In this document: piece after piece, positions 21,592-32,476 of the stretch
Position numbering within the stretch: the stretch's first letter is position 1
How the letters are laid out: every line of letters begins with the position of its first letter
From: Monodelphis domestica
Taxonomy: Eukaryota > Chordata > Mammalia > Didelphimorphia > Didelphidae
Assembly (NCBI RefSeq): GCF_027887165.1
Contig: NC_077232.1
Coordinates: forward strand, 54,608,788 to 54,672,787
Direction: 5' to 3'
Length of the DNA: 64,000 nucleotides
The notes under the pieces: model-generated
The model's database searches: none
Told to the model about the DNA's origin: nothing
What the model saw: only the letters and a program-made list of their open reading frames with translations
Translations under genes and position numbers: made by a program

Positions 21592-21827
21592 AACTACCAT
21601 TAATTCTTTTTTTTTTAACCCTTACCTTCCGTCTTGGAGTCAATACTGTGTATTGGCTCCAAGGCAGAAGAGTGGTAAGGGCTAGGCAATGGGGGTCAAG
21701 TGACTTGCCCAGGGTCACACAGCTGGGAAGTGTCTGAGGCCAGATTTGAACCTAGGACCTCCCGTCTCTGGGCCTGGCTCTCAATCCACTGAGCTACCCA
21801 GATGCCCCCTAACTACCATTAATTCTT
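21592..21827 (-). repeat. SINE1/WSINE1-type SINE with perfect 17-base target duplications
   Basis: Element 21609-21810 runs from the T-rich end TTTTTTTTTTAACCCTTACC to GAGCTACCCAGATGCCCCCT. The flanks AACTACCATTAATTCTT at 21592-21608 and 21811-21827 are identical. Full length and little diverged, so relatively recent. Confidence 0.96.
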
Positions 21828-21984
21828 AAGGAATAATATGTTCATATTCTTTACTACTTTTCGGTGAGACAAAGAAATTATGAAATGAGAAATTAAAACA
21901 GAAGATATTTCAATTTCCTCCTAACTCTTATATTCTAGGATCTTATGTTTCTTGATGGATATGTATCATCTCCCTCTGTTCTCT

Positions 21985-22210
21985 ATTACTGAATTTGAGC
22001 TTTATTCAAAGGATAATAGATTTAGGCCTAAAAGGAAACTTAAAAGCCATCAAAACTATTCAACTCACTTTGCAATTAAGGAAACTGAAGATCATAAAAT
22101 TTAAGTAACTGGACCACTATCATATAGATAGTGAATTACGAGGTCAAAATTTAAATCCAGGTCCTCCTACTATGAATTCAGCATTCTTTCCCACAACAAA
22201 ATCCTGCCTT
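21985..22210 (-). repeat. MIR-family SINE
   Basis: ATTTAGGCCTAAAAGGAAAC, CAATTAAGGAAACTGAAGATC, AAAATTTAAATCCAGGTCCTC and AGCATTCTTTCCCAC follow reverse-complement MIR order. Confidence 0.65.
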
Positions 22211-22224
22211 CAGATCCTAGACAT

Positions 22225-22345
22225 GCTATCTACTGCCAGTAAGATTTTGCATAAATCAATTCCTATCTCTGAACTTTAGGCTTATCTTCAATAAAATGAG
22301 GGTGTTCGATTAGATGTGCTACAATGTCCCTTACATTTCTAAACA
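22225..22345 (+). repeat. MIR-family SINE fragment
   Basis: CTGAACTTTAGGCTTATCTTC, AATAAAATGAGGGTGTTCG and ATTAGATGTGCTACAATGTCC match the CORE and 3' section of the MIR subtype ending gatgatctctaaggtccc. It lies beside an opposite-strand MIR. Confidence 0.6.
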
Positions 22346-22654
22346 CTGATCATTCATCCCCCTTTTAGTGAATTTTCTATAAGGATCTATGTCTTCTTGA
22401 GCTGCTAAAAACATCTTGAAAAAGTACTATATAACATCTTTCTCAGTATCTCCCACTATACATATTTCATGAAGGAGGTGAAATGCCCAAGTTTGTAGCA
22501 TCTTAGATTCAGAGCTATCAGTGCAAATTTCTTGTGTCCTTATCGGCAAGGTGGCAAGTTGAGAGGCTATTTCAATAATTCAAGTGTGAAATATTAAGGA
22601 TTTAAACTAGAATAATGACCACATCAAAGGAGAAAAGAGAACATATACAAGCTT
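22346..22654. other. No recognised feature
   Basis: About 310 bases with no identified element. Confidence 0.4.
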
Positions 22655-22785
22655 CCTCAGAAGAATATAATCTCCTTAAGATCAGGAAATATTAGATTTG
22701 TTTTTTTTTTTTTTAACCTGAGCACTTGACAACAATTTGCACATAGTAGGTACTTGAAAAATGTTTGTTGAATGTAATTGAGTTC
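22655..22785 (+). repeat. L2-type LINE 3' end
   Basis: TATAATCTCCTTAAGATCAGG, TTTGCACATAGTAGGTACTTG and AAAATGTTTGTTGAATG match the L2 tail order, with a T-rich run inserted or expanded in the middle. Confidence 0.6.
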
Positions 22786-23394
22786 TTAGAAAATCTCTTC
22801 CATCTTTACCATCACCATGAGGCATTTCCTCATTATCCTTCCTTGTCTCCCCATTGCAGTTGATGTTGTTCTCCTTCCTCCTAGCCCAAGCCCCAGATAA
22901 ATATTTTAAATGGTAATCACATAATTCTCTTTGATCAGTAACCAAACTATGTTTTTTCCCAATAAAACAGAAAGTGGTTGTTGATTTGGAGCACTAATAT
23001 AGTATTTGCATGCACCACTGTAATCCTCCTCATGAATATGCATGAGTTTTGCAGCAGTTGTTCTCCTGATCAGTGATTAAGGTCCCCAGAACCACTATGA
23101 GACTCATTTGGGACTGGGAAATGTGGGAAGGCTATTCTGTGGTAAATCTTGGCAGGGAGCCAAATGTTGTCATATGTACTCCAGACACAAGTGGTCCCTA
23201 AGTCTTTCATTGAGTAGAACACAGCTGCTGGTTGAGTCTTTCAAGCACAGAAAAGTTACAGCACTACTAAAAGATAGGCTGGAGAGATAGTCATATCAAT
23301 GGTGTAAAAGAGCAAGCTGTTTTGAGATCTAGATCAGCTTAGGTGATGCCAAACATCCCTACAACATTCTTGTAAATTACATTTTAGTATGGGC
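22786..23394. other. No recognised feature
   Basis: About 600 bases of mixed sequence with no repeat or gene recognised. Confidence 0.4.
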
Positions 23395-23580
23395 TACAGG
23401 AATGATAACGATGGTTGCCATAGTAGTGGTAACTATGGCAGTCATGGAGATCATGGTGGTGGTGGCCTTGGTCATGATGGTAGTGACCATTCTTATCTTT
23501 GTTATTGCTGACATCATGGCGACAGGTGCTAGGGGTTGTGATGATTATGATTATAATAAGTTGTGATGGTGGTAGTAAGC
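23395..23580. repeat. Decayed ATGGTG/GAT trinucleotide repeat
   Basis: ATGGTTGCCATAGTAGTGGTA, ATCATGGTGGTGGTGG, CATGATGGTAGTGAC and TGATGATTATGATTATAATA show a three-base rhythm of (GAT/GGT)n with many substitutions. It creates a spurious His/Tyr-rich open frame on the minus strand (23384-23635). Confidence 0.7.
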
Positions 23581-23829
23581 AATTATTTGATCTATTTAAA
23601 AGTGGTCCATACTTTAATTTTAAAATTTCAAACAAAAGGATGACGGTGCATTAGTGACTTGTTCTTGGTCTTTTTCTACCTGAAGCTATTGAAAATGATG
23701 AAAAGAAAGAGAAAAATAATGAAAATGATAACCCACATGCACATAGGACTTTATGGATACAAAGTGCATTGGTCAGAGTTTCTTAGTTGTTACACACAGC
23801 AGTTTTATCTAGTATAAGCCCTATCATAT

Positions 23830-24048
23830 TATTAACTGATATTTAGATAACAATTTAGAGCTTGGAAAGTGCTTTTACATATATATTCTCATTTGAGCTT
23901 CACCATAGCTCTATAAGGTAGAAGTCAGAGGAATTCTTTCTCCCATTTTGCATATGAGAAAATGAGCCCCAGAGAATGGTCTGAGATCACATAGCTAATA
24001 AATATCAGAGGTGGGACTTGAACCCAAGCCTTATTGATTATAACAACA
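23830..24048 (-). repeat. MIR/THER1-family SINE
   Basis: AGAGCTTGGAAAGTGCTTTTA, CCATTTTGCATATGAGAAAAT, GATCACATAGCTAATAAATA and GGACTTGAACCCAAGCC are in reverse-complement order with the THER1-type 3' domain. Confidence 0.72.
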
Positions 24049-24837
24049 ATTGATCTACTATATCAATTGTGCAACTCAAATAGAAATGAATCCATTAATC
24101 CCTAAATGAAATTCCCTATGAGCTATCTTAATTTCAAAATGCAATTCATGTCTTACTGTATTTTTATTTATTTAAAATATTCCCCAATTACCTTTTAATC
24201 TGAATTATACAGCATTCATGAATGTTGCAATCCCTATGTTTGACATTTATGTGCTTCATTTATTATTTGGTCGTAAGAGTAGAATGATCCATAATTGGAA
24301 AAGGTCAAAATCTCTCATCCTAGTACTATTGTATCTTTGGATATTAGGATGCCAGAAAGACTGGGGGTGGGGTAGGGTGAGGAAATGAGACATAGACAGA
24401 GATTTAATGAAAACTAAAAGATTTTCAGAGAAATTTCTTAGTACAATCATACAATTCATCAAAATGACTCATTTAAATTCAGAATATCTAATATTGAACA
24501 GAAGCCCTAAAGAGAAGGTACAAGGCACACAAATATTCATGAAAGATGGTCAGCAATGATTATCATAATTTTCTTTCCTAAACCCAGAAGAATTTCAATA
24601 TACTCCTCAGAGACCATCACTAGTGTCACCTATGTTTATCAGAAAGAAGAAAGAGAAGTACTGAGAGCCAAAGCAACAATAACCATGAAGATCATGTTCA
24701 TGAGACCCAACCTTATCAGCTAAGTTTGCTATCATCTCCCACTATACTAGGCTAAAATAAAATCTTTAATTTCCTTAAATGCCTATATTCTCATTAATTC
24801 CAATATAGAAAAAGTAAGGAGCCAAAAAAGCATATTA
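24049..24837. other. No recognised feature
   Basis: About 790 bases without an assignable element. Confidence 0.4.
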
Positions 24838-25012
24838 ATTCATCATTCATTTAAGAAACATTTATTAAGTACCTGCTATGTGCAGAGCATTATGTTAGTA
24901 GCTGTGGAAAAAAGGACTTAAAATTTAAATAAGAAATGCTCCCTGCCCTTAGAAAGGGGACTCATTTATAGCAATGAGAAGCAAACAGAAATATAATGCA
25001 AAATATTGCATA
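24838..25012 (-). repeat. L2 LINE 3' end
   Basis: TTCATTTAAGAAACATTTATT, AAGTACCTGCTATGTGCAGAG and ATGCTCCCTGCCCTTAGAAA are the reverse complement of the L2 3' UTR (catttattaagcacctactatgtgcc ... ccctgccctcaagga). Confidence 0.7.
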
Positions 25013-25017
25013 AATAC

Positions 25018-25190
25018 TTCACTAAAAGAAGCCTGGGAATCAAGAAGACCCGAGTTTTAAATCATTTTACATATATATAATTTATATGTGTGTATTTATA
25101 AATATATTATATTTATGTATGCCCCTGGACAAGTTATTTACCTCTCAATGATCCAGAATGAGACAAGTTACAGAGCTCTTTCCAGTGTGC
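25018..25190 (+). repeat. SINE fragment split by an AT-rich simple repeat
   Basis: GCCTGGGAATCAAGAAGACCC and GAGTTTTAAATC match a tRNA-derived SINE or MIR left half. After about 60 bases of (TATA/TATG)n, CCCCTGGACAAGTTATTTACC resumes the CORE. The simple repeat expanded inside the SINE. Confidence 0.5.
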
Positions 25191-25194
25191 ATCT

Positions 25195-25382
25195 GTGGAT
25201 CATAGAGTCAAAGATATAAGCTGGAAGGGACCTCAGAAGTAGCTGAGGATGACTCCATTTTTTAGAGATGAAGAAACTGAATCAGGGATAAGTTAAGGTA
25301 CTTATCCATGGTAACACAGATCATAAATGTCTGGCAGGATTGGAATTGAGATTGTCTTCTCTGAAATATAGAATTCTATTCA
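25195..25382 (-). repeat. MIR-family SINE
   Basis: GAGTCAAAGATATAAGCTGG, AAGGGACCTCAGAAGTAGC, TTAGAGATGAAGAAACTGAAT and ATGGTAACACAGATCATAAAT follow reverse-complement MIR order. Confidence 0.72.
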
Positions 25383-25934
25383 TGATTCATGTTGCATCTC
25401 TGAGGGATGTTTTTCATTAGGAGATACTTTCATTAATAAAATTACTGTACAAACTAAAGATGAAAATTCCTCTAGAACATTGCAAAATAGAGTATTATAT
25501 GCTATGCAAAATAGAGTATGATATATGTGAAGGAAAACTATTCCTTATTTTTGTGGGATATAGGGCAAAATTTAAAAAACCATTTGAACATCTCAAAAGA
25601 TCCTCAATATGCCTCTAAAAGCACAGAGTAGAACCCATCCATGGCACAATAAATCTCTTCTTGCTCATATTCTTGCATAAATCATCCATTGAATCATACC
25701 CAAACTGTGTTGACTGTAACACAGAGATTATTTATGTATTATTCCATGTGCTTAATGGATGATCAGCCTATCACTTTGTCTGGTCATACATTTCCATGCT
25801 AATATAATTTCTGTGATTTCTTACACTCAGGCCGTCATTATATGTTGCAGCCTGAGAACACATATTTATTCTCCACCTCTTCATTGCCCTTTTAGATAAT
25901 GATTTGTAGGCTTCTAGCATTACCACCATAGAGG
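25383..25934. other. No recognised feature
   Basis: About 550 bases with no assigned element. Confidence 0.4.
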
Positions 25935-26035
25935 GATAACACAATGCTAGAGAAAACTTGGATTTCAAGTACTGACTTTGAATTATATTGATTATGTGAC
26001 CCTAGACAAGTCACTTGGACTCTTGGACTCCCAGT
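25935..26035 (+). repeat. tRNA-derived SINE fragment
   Basis: GAAAACTTGGATTTCAAGTAC and TTATGTGACCCTAGACAAGTC with ACTTGGACTC match the middle of MIR or MAR1 elements. Too short to separate the families. Confidence 0.5.
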
Positions 26036-26372
26036 AAGTTGTGGTAGTGGCGTCAACAGGCATGAGCAGAGGGAGTTAATTTCTCTACTGAGTTCTGCCA
26101 TTCTTTGTTCTTCCTTATGACAGTTACAGTAATCCAGGACAGCCTGGATCAGCCCTAATTAAGTCTCACCAGTGCTGACTAGTTCAATCTAGTCAAGACT
26201 GTTATACTTTAAGCTTGGTAATACTATAAAATATAAATGTTTAGGCTAATGCAGTCTAAATTTCAACTGCTATGGAGTATCAATTCTATTTATATCGTTG
26301 TTCTGGAAATAATTCCCACCTACTCACACAAAATATCATTTTCACCTAAAGTTATGTTTTCACAGAACCAAT
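26036..26372. other. No recognised feature
   Basis: About 340 bases with no assigned element. Confidence 0.4.
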
Positions 26373-26525
26373 TAACAATTTTATATATGTGTATATAAAT
26401 GTTATATACATATATAATATCTATATAAATAGTAAATTCATATATAAATTCTATATTCATATACAAATGCACATGTACATAAATATCTATATATGTGTGC
26501 ATCTATCTATAAATATATATTATTT
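26373..26525. repeat. AT-rich (TATA/TATG) simple repeat field
   Basis: ATATATGTGTATATAAATG, ATACATATATAATATCTATAT and ATCTATCTATAAATATATAT alternate over 150 bases. A Tyr/Ile-rich minus-strand frame is produced by this composition and is not a gene. Confidence 0.75.
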
Positions 26526-27164
26526 TAAAATTCCCTTTGAATCAGACACGGAGTCATGAGTGATTTGAAGAAGTTAATTGGGAAGCACATAGGAGAACCC
26601 GTAATAACATATTTAAAAATAAATAAGATTTTGAAGTTTTCAGATTTAGAGTTGAATGTTGTTTTGTTGTTGAATATAGTTAGCATAATGCCATAGTATA
26701 ATAAGGAGAAAAAAGAGAAAATAAAACCCCATATCAAAAAGTCATACCTATACTAAAGCCACTTATACAAAGAACAAAAGACAGCACCCCAACTCAATAT
26801 TCAGACTCGGGCATTGGAGTTACTATGAGTATAAACAATCCAACTAATGGCTGATTTGTTCCTGCATTCTCTGCTCATGTTCCTTCTTGAGTTTTCTCTC
26901 CTGTATTGCCTAGAAAGAGTCTGGAGTGGCTAGATCAATCTTAAGATCTGTACAACTTTAAGGAACTCATGTCAAGTGTGAGCATGAAATATAACAAAGT
27001 ATTCATATGCTTACATTTATATAAGAATTTAGAACAAAGATGGATGTAACATAATCGATCATGTAATCCAAATATCTTATTGTATGAATGAAAAAATTAC
27101 ATTTCCTGGTACATATTAGATCCTTAAGAAATGCTTTGTTACTAGACTTTTTTGACTAGAAGCA
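26526..27164. other. No recognised feature, apart from a possible L2 scrap
   Basis: Mostly unassigned. CTGGTACATATTAGATCCTTA with AGAAATGCTTTG near 27106-27140 resembles an L2 tail but is too short to call firmly. Confidence 0.35.
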
Positions 27165-27262
27165 AGAATAACTTAAGTGACTTGCTCAAATTCCTCTAGT
27201 TCATAAGTAGCCATGTAAGGATCAAAATCAGGTTTTCTCATACCAAATCCTACCCTGCCTTA
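27165..27262 (-). repeat. MIR-family SINE fragment
   Basis: AACTTAAGTGACTTGCTCAAA, TAGTTCATAAGTAGCCATG and AAGGATCAAAATCAGGTTTTC match reverse-complement MIR CORE. Confidence 0.5.
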
Positions 27263-28498
27263 CATCAATGAAAATCTACTCTTTTCTCATCCATAAATTT
27301 AATAAAATATTTTTAGAAAAAAAAAAAGATATATTTACTAAGTGACTACCATATGCAAAAAACACTAGACATACAAAAACAAACATGAAAATCAGGGATG
27401 CACTGACAAAATGTAAATTCTTCTGGATGAGGATGACAGGTTAAACCATTTGCTGAAGAGGACATTGTTCAACCCAGATATCACATTTCTAATTCTTATA
27501 TCCTTTCTAGTACACTAAGTTGCCTCAAAAGGTTGAAGTGATTAGTAAGATATAACGACATATGATAGTTGTTTACATTTAATAGATTGAGTTTCATATA
27601 TATTCTTGACATTTTAACTTGATTTCTACATTTATCTGCCAAGATCTGTAGACAGTTTCTGGAGATTTAGTCTACTTTCTCTGTTTTCCCTTTTCAGTCA
27701 GAACTAAAAATGGAGCATGTTAGAACACAGAGTTTTAGGAAAATATTCCTTCACTCACTGGAGTGAAGACATTTTGTCCTTAGAAATCTGGAGCAGATGA
27801 ATTTAATACAATTACCTGTAATTGAGCAAACATTTTTTGATATAATAGCTATACTTAGTGATGTAAATAATCTGAAATTCCAGTAATTTCTTTTGGGGCA
27901 TAAATTTGCCAATAAAAAATATTGGTGCAGTCACCTGCTGAATTTAGCAAGACAACTAATCTTGATATTGAGGGGAAAGAAAAATTTCCTCTTTCCAAAA
28001 GATCTCATTAAATCCTATTAGATTCTTGATAGCCCCCAAGGATCCTGAGAATTTTCTAAATGCTACAGCTTTCTCAACTTTCAGAAGGGAATGTTAATCT
28101 CTGGTTATTCTTAGAATAGGTTGAGGATTTACTTTGCTTTCCAAATAAAGGATAAAAAAGGTATGAACATATACCTCAGGACTTTAGTTTAAACTGAATA
28201 GGGAGCATTCAGGAGAAACAGTAAGGGAGAGAAGAGATATCTCTTAATTCTATTATCACTTGAATCACAGAATGTTTGTGAGTGCCCCACTCTATTCCCT
28301 GTGATTTCAATGACCTGAAGCAAAATCCCATTAGCTCTGCCCTTAATACAACTCTGTTCTAATCACAGTTTTCATTTAAATTATGCCCAGAAATGGGATT
28401 ATATAAAGCCATACTGAAGTTGGGAGGAGAATGTTAGAGAGAGTCAAATGTGATATGACTTTACTACCCTTCCCTCTAAGTTTCTCCATTACTCAGTG
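27263..28498. other. No recognised feature over about 1.2 kb
   Basis: AT-rich DNA of ordinary complexity. Nothing identified. Confidence 0.4.
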
Positions 28499-28499
28499 C

Positions 28500-28572
28500 C
28501 CACCCAAAAAGTGACCTGCGTAGGGTCACACAGAAATTAAAAGTCTAAGACAGAGATCTTAGCTCAGGCTAT
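28500..28572 (-). repeat. MIR-family SINE scrap
   Basis: AAGTGACCTGCGTAGGGTCAC followed by ACAGAAATTAAAAGTCTAAG resembles the CORE of reverse-complement MIR/MAR1. Short. Confidence 0.4.
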
Positions 28573-29190
28573 GACTACCTCTGTAGCAATACTCCATGTG
28601 AGGAATTTCTCTCCCTAGCATTAATCTCTCATGCCATAATTTAATACATGTGTTGTATTCTGTTCTGGATGGAATTTGAAAGAAAATAGTCTGTACCTGT
28701 CCCTTTAAAGACAGTCTTCATTTCCTCCTAGACTTAGAGATAATTAATTAAATTTTTCCATACTGTTCTTTTTGTCAGGACCAACAAGATCAAATTCTTT
28801 AATATTTCCACTTGAATCTTATTTAGCTATTTCCCTTTGTGAAAACATTCACCATGCTAATAACTAATTAGATGGGAGTCAAGGGTAAGAAGCTCTCCTT
28901 TTTCTTTCTTTTCTTGCTGAATGCAGAGGCTTTTTATTATTAGGATTTCCTTACTGTTGGCACCAGGGAGGTTGTGACCTCAGCTCAGATTGATTTACAG
29001 CTGCACTTCTTATTTACAGACCTGGCAATGTAAAGGGTCAGTTCAGCTCATCGGTGCCCATATGTTACCTCCTGGGAGTTAATGGCAAACAAGGTTAGTA
29101 CCATAGAACTGTGAATCAAGTCCCTAATTCAGTGTTCAGAAAAATATTAATATTACCTTAAAGATAACATTTTTTTCAGTTTTATACCTG
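28573..29190. other. Repeat-poor stretch, candidate conserved noncoding DNA
   Basis: About 600 bases of normal-complexity DNA with no repeat signature, including CTAATAACTAATTAGATGGG near 28857. TAATTAG-type motifs are typical homeodomain core sites, but occur often by chance in AT-rich DNA. Function not shown. Confidence 0.25.
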
Positions 29191-29194
29191 ATTG

Positions 29195-29495
29195 AATTTT
29201 TTTTATTGAAAAATTTTATTTAATTAATTATTTTAGATTCTTTCCCTCATTTCCATATTATTGATAATTGCACTCGGGTGATCATTTAGAGTCTACATCG
29301 CCAATCATATTCCCATCGACCCATGTGATCAAGCAGTTGTTTTTCTTCTGTGTTTCTGCTCCCACAGTCCTTTCTCTGGATGTGGATAGTGTTCTCTCTC
29401 ATAGGTCTCTCAGAATTGTCCTGGGTCATTGCGTTGCTGCTAGTAGAGAACTCCATTACATTCGATTGTACCACAGTGTATCAGTGGTTGCATTC
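29195..29495 (-). repeat. L1 3' end, 5'-truncated
   Basis: Plus-strand order: TTGAAAAATTTTATTTAATT, GGGTGATCATTTAGAGTCTAC, CATGTGATCAAGCAGTTGTTT, TCTCTGGATGTGGATAGTGTT, CATTGCGTTGCTGCTAGTAG, CCACAGTGTATCAGTGGTTG. This matches the two longer L1 copies at 46.2 and 50.1 kb. The open frames on both strands are L1-derived. Confidence 0.88.
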
Positions 29496-29659
29496 TTTTG
29501 GATATTCTCATCATACTTCAAGGAACTCATCATCCTTCAAGATGCATTTAGTCTTTAATCTTTGCATTTCCTTAGTATTTTCTGCTCCTGGGACTCCTCT
29601 GGAGGGTAAGGTAGAGAACTCCTCTGAAAACTTACATTTAAGGTACGTGTGTGTGTGTG

Positions 29660-29885
29660 TGTGGGGGGGAACCTCCTCATTTCCCACCTGGCTGTAGTCT
29701 TCTAGACTCTCTTATCACACACAGATTCTGTGTGCCCTCCCTCCACCACCAGCCACCTTTTTAGCCTCCTTTTATGTATTGTCTATCTTTATTAAATCAT
29801 CAGCAACTCAAGAGTATGGATTGTCTTTCTTCTTCATATTTGTATTCCCATCACAGCACAGCGCAAGGCACATATGTAAAATGGA
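29660..29885 (+). repeat. L2-type LINE 3' end
   Basis: TTTTAGCCTCCTTTTATGTAT, AACTCAAGAGTATGGATTGTC, TTTGTATTCCCATCACAGCAC and AGCGCAAGGCACATATG follow the L2 tail order. Confidence 0.55.
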
Positions 29886-30438
29886 GATTTGAACCCTAGA
29901 CTTCAATCCCCAGAAGTCCTTGGTATTTCCCAAAATTTCCTATAATCTCATCTGAGTCTCCACCTGGGCAAGATCACAATGAGTATTTAAATTGGCTGTA
30001 ACACCTACCTCAGCCTCTTCCTCTACTCAGCCTTTGCAATATGTAGTAAGTAAGCTGAGTGGGCTAATCAGCCCTAGGCATGTGGTTTTCTTATTTTGTA
30101 TTTTCATATTCCTTGATTTTATATAATCCTTAATAAACCTCATAAAATATAATATTTTTATTAGTAGGAATATAATTTTAAATTTTACATATTTATTTAT
30201 ATAGCATAGCAACAGTGTAAAACATGTCTCAACTTTAAAACTGGGATAACCTTGATGGTGGAAATGTCAACCACTTGGGCTTTCAAGTTATGGAATGTTT
30301 TTAATTTTTTTCTTTGTCACTCCAGGGTCCAAGAGACAGGTAACCTAATGGATAAAATTATGTTACATATTATATTGTAGAAATATTTTTAAAAAAGAAA
30401 ATAGTTATCCTTAAAAATAAGATAAAATATTAAAAAAA
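29886..30438. other. No recognised feature
   Basis: About 550 bases of AT-rich sequence, unassigned. Confidence 0.4.
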
Positions 30439-30439
30439 A

Positions 30440-30556
30440 AAGAATGGATCTTAAATTTAAGAAGACCTTGGTTGATTTTAATCTCTAAAATATTCCAGGG
30501 ATATAACCTTGGGCAAGTCCCTTAAGTCCTCAGTGTCTCCCAGACATCTCTCTCTC
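30440..30556 (+). repeat. MIR/MAR1-like SINE fragment
   Basis: TTAAATTTAAGAAGACCTTGG, TGATTTTAATCTCTAAAATA, AACCTTGGGCAAGTCCCTTAA and GTCCTCAGTGTCTCCC match the left half and CORE of tRNA-derived CORE-SINEs. Confidence 0.55.
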
Positions 30557-30928
30557 TCTCAGAGATGTTAAATTATAGGGGAGATAATGATACACATTAG
30601 TGGAGGGATTTTTCTCTCCATGTAGTTCACCAAGCCAATAAAATCACAGCTACAGTCTCATATCCTCAGTATCTTATACAATGTAATTGCTTAAAATTTG
30701 CATGTACCAGATGTGAAAGGGTCTTGAAAACTCTAAAATGTCAGCACTAGTTATAGGATTATTACCTAGTGATATCAGCCAGGCTCCTGCACCCTGAGGT
30801 CCAGTAGGTCATTTTGATTAATTGTCATCAAAATAAAAAGATCCAATATTCTTCTCTGTCTTCTGTGGGTAGAATGTGGAAGCTGTCTCTAAAGAAGGAA
30901 GTTGTTTATCTAAATGAAGAAGAAAAGG
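30557..30928. other. No recognised feature
   Basis: About 370 bases, unassigned. Confidence 0.4.
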
Positions 30929-30929
30929 A

Positions 30930-31040
30930 TTTAAGCTCCCTGAGATGGGAACTATATTTCATTTTTCCTCAGTGGCCCTAGCATTTAGCATAACGCCTAT
31001 CACACAATGGTCATTTTAATCAATGTTGAATTCAGTTGAA
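30930..31040 (+). repeat. L2-type LINE 3' end
   Basis: AAGCTCCCTGAGATGGGAACT, CTAGCATTTAGCATAACGCC and TTTTAATCAATGTTGAATTC match the L2 tail order. Confidence 0.55.
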
Positions 31041-31059
31041 GGATTTTGAACCAGAGAAG

Positions 31060-31220
31060 TGGAGTGGGTTATTATAGGCCATCTAGTCCAACCTTCTAAT
31101 TTTCAGAAGGAGAAAAAAAAACCCAAGAGCTGAAAGATTAGCCCAAGTTTACATTGGAAGTTAACAGAGTTAGGACAACAAATCAAGTCTCTTCGTTCAA
31201 AGCCTAATGCTTTTCCCAAC
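31060..31220 (-). repeat. MIR-family SINE
   Basis: ATTATAGGCCATCTAGTCCAA, CTTCTAATTTTCAGAAGGAG, GAAGTTAACAGAGTTAGGAC and CAAGTCTCTTCGTTCAAAGC follow reverse-complement MIR order. Confidence 0.65.
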
Positions 31221-31284
31221 ATCCCAGTCACCTCTCACATCCCACCATCACAATTTCTGTTACAAAGGAGCTAATAGCATGACC

Positions 31285-31500
31285 AGTCAACCAATTAAGA
31301 AGGATTTTTCAAATACTAACCCTGTATAAAGAACTGTACTAGAAGATATAAAGGCAAAGGAGAAAGAAGCGAATACTTAATAGGTTGAGGCAATATGCAC
31401 ATACAAATGGGCAAAGTTGATAGGGAGAGGACAGGCACTGGGGCAAGGGGAATTGGGAAATAATAAAGTACAAAAATATGAAGACAAATTTTGAAAGACT
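31285..31500 (-). repeat. L2 LINE 3' region
   Basis: AATACTAACCCTGTATAAAGA, ACTGTACTAGAAGATATAAAG and AAATGGGCAAAGTTGATAGGG resemble the reverse complement of the L2 3' UTR, like the copy at 24.8 kb. Diverged. Confidence 0.45.
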
Positions 31501-31589
31501 TAAGATCTCAGATCAATGCAATGACTAGCTGAGATTCCAGAACACTGATGATGATTGTCACTCTAGTTCTGTATTCAAAGAGCTACTAA

Positions 31590-31700
31590 GCGATTTTCTT
31601 AAAGCACAGATCTAATCATGTCATTTCCTACAGGAATAAATACAGTTTAAAAATGTCTTTTATTTGGTACTCAAAGGCCTTACAAATTAGTCCTGACAAA
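31590..31700 (+). repeat. L2 ORF2 fragment, plus strand
   Basis: AGCGATTTTCTTAAAGCACAG, ATCTAATCATGTCATTTCC and TTGGTACTCAAAGGCCTTACA match the L2 ORF2 segment gcgatctttctaaagcacagatctgaccatgtc ... ggcattcaaagccctt. It faces the minus-strand L2 at 31731 onward. Confidence 0.65.
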
Positions 31701-31730
31701 AGAGGGTTTTTAGGTTTTTTATTGATATAG

Positions 31731-32462
31731 ATAGTGACCTGATTAGACCTGTGCTTTATGGAAATCAGTAGCTGTGTGGAAAGAGGACTGGAGTGGGGAG
31801 AGGCAAGTAAGCCAATTAGGTGGCTATTGAAGCAATCAGTGGATGTAGATGATAAAGTGTACTTGACATAGAGGAAGAAAGACAGATGCAAGAGAATTTT
31901 ATAGATAAATAGCACGATGAAGCAATGGACTGGATATATGATGTGAGAGTAAAGGCTAACATTGAGATTGTAAACTTTGATGCTACTTTCAACAAAAATA
32001 AAGAAGTCTGATGGTAGGGTGACTTTGTGGAGAAAGATAATGGGGTCTGCTTTAGACACATTGCATTTGAGGTGCCTATCAGATCCCCAATTCCAAGTCT
32101 AAAGGGTGATGGGCAAGGTGGGACTAGAGCTCAGGAGAAAACCCAGATATGTATCTTGGCGTCAGTTTCTAGTCATGATAAATAAATCCATCAAAGTTAA
32201 TGAGATCACTATGATCTTTATATAGAGAGAACAAAATGGAGCCCAGGATCAAACCTTGGTATAAATTTACAGGTAGAGAATACACTATGATTGATGGCCC
32301 AGTATAGGAAATAGAGAAAGTTTAGGAAGAGACCAAAAGAGCAGTGTTGCAAAATATCCTAAGAGACATGAACAAATGATGTGAAATGCTCCAGAGAGAC
32401 CAAGAAGAATGAAAACAGAGAAAAGACAATTTGAGATGTAATTAAGATGTAACTTGGTGATA
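31731..32462 (-). repeat. L2 ORF2 reverse-transcriptase region
   Basis: The minus-strand frame 31628-32059 contains HIIYPVHCFIVLFIYKILL and STSTDCFNSHLIGLLASPH then SSPLSTQLLISIKHRSNQ. L2 has a block of the form HIQSISKSCRFYLQNIS ... DYCNSLLTGLPAS ... LQSILHTAA. Further up, AGACCAAGAAGAATGAAAAC and GGAGCCCAGGATCAAACCTTG (plus strand) match the L2 RT. The segment lies downstream of the RT active site and upstream of the C-terminus. Frames are broken. Confidence 0.75.
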
Positions 32463-32476
32463 ACAAATTTCCACAT

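Noticed and set aside
23384-23635. His-rich metal-binding-like small protein on the minus strand
   Set aside because: It comes from a decayed trinucleotide repeat and has no support as a gene.
29268-29697. Overlapping open frames that look like membrane proteins
   Set aside because: They are antisense readings of an L1 3' end; the same peptides recur at 46.5 and 50.3 kb where L1 is also present.
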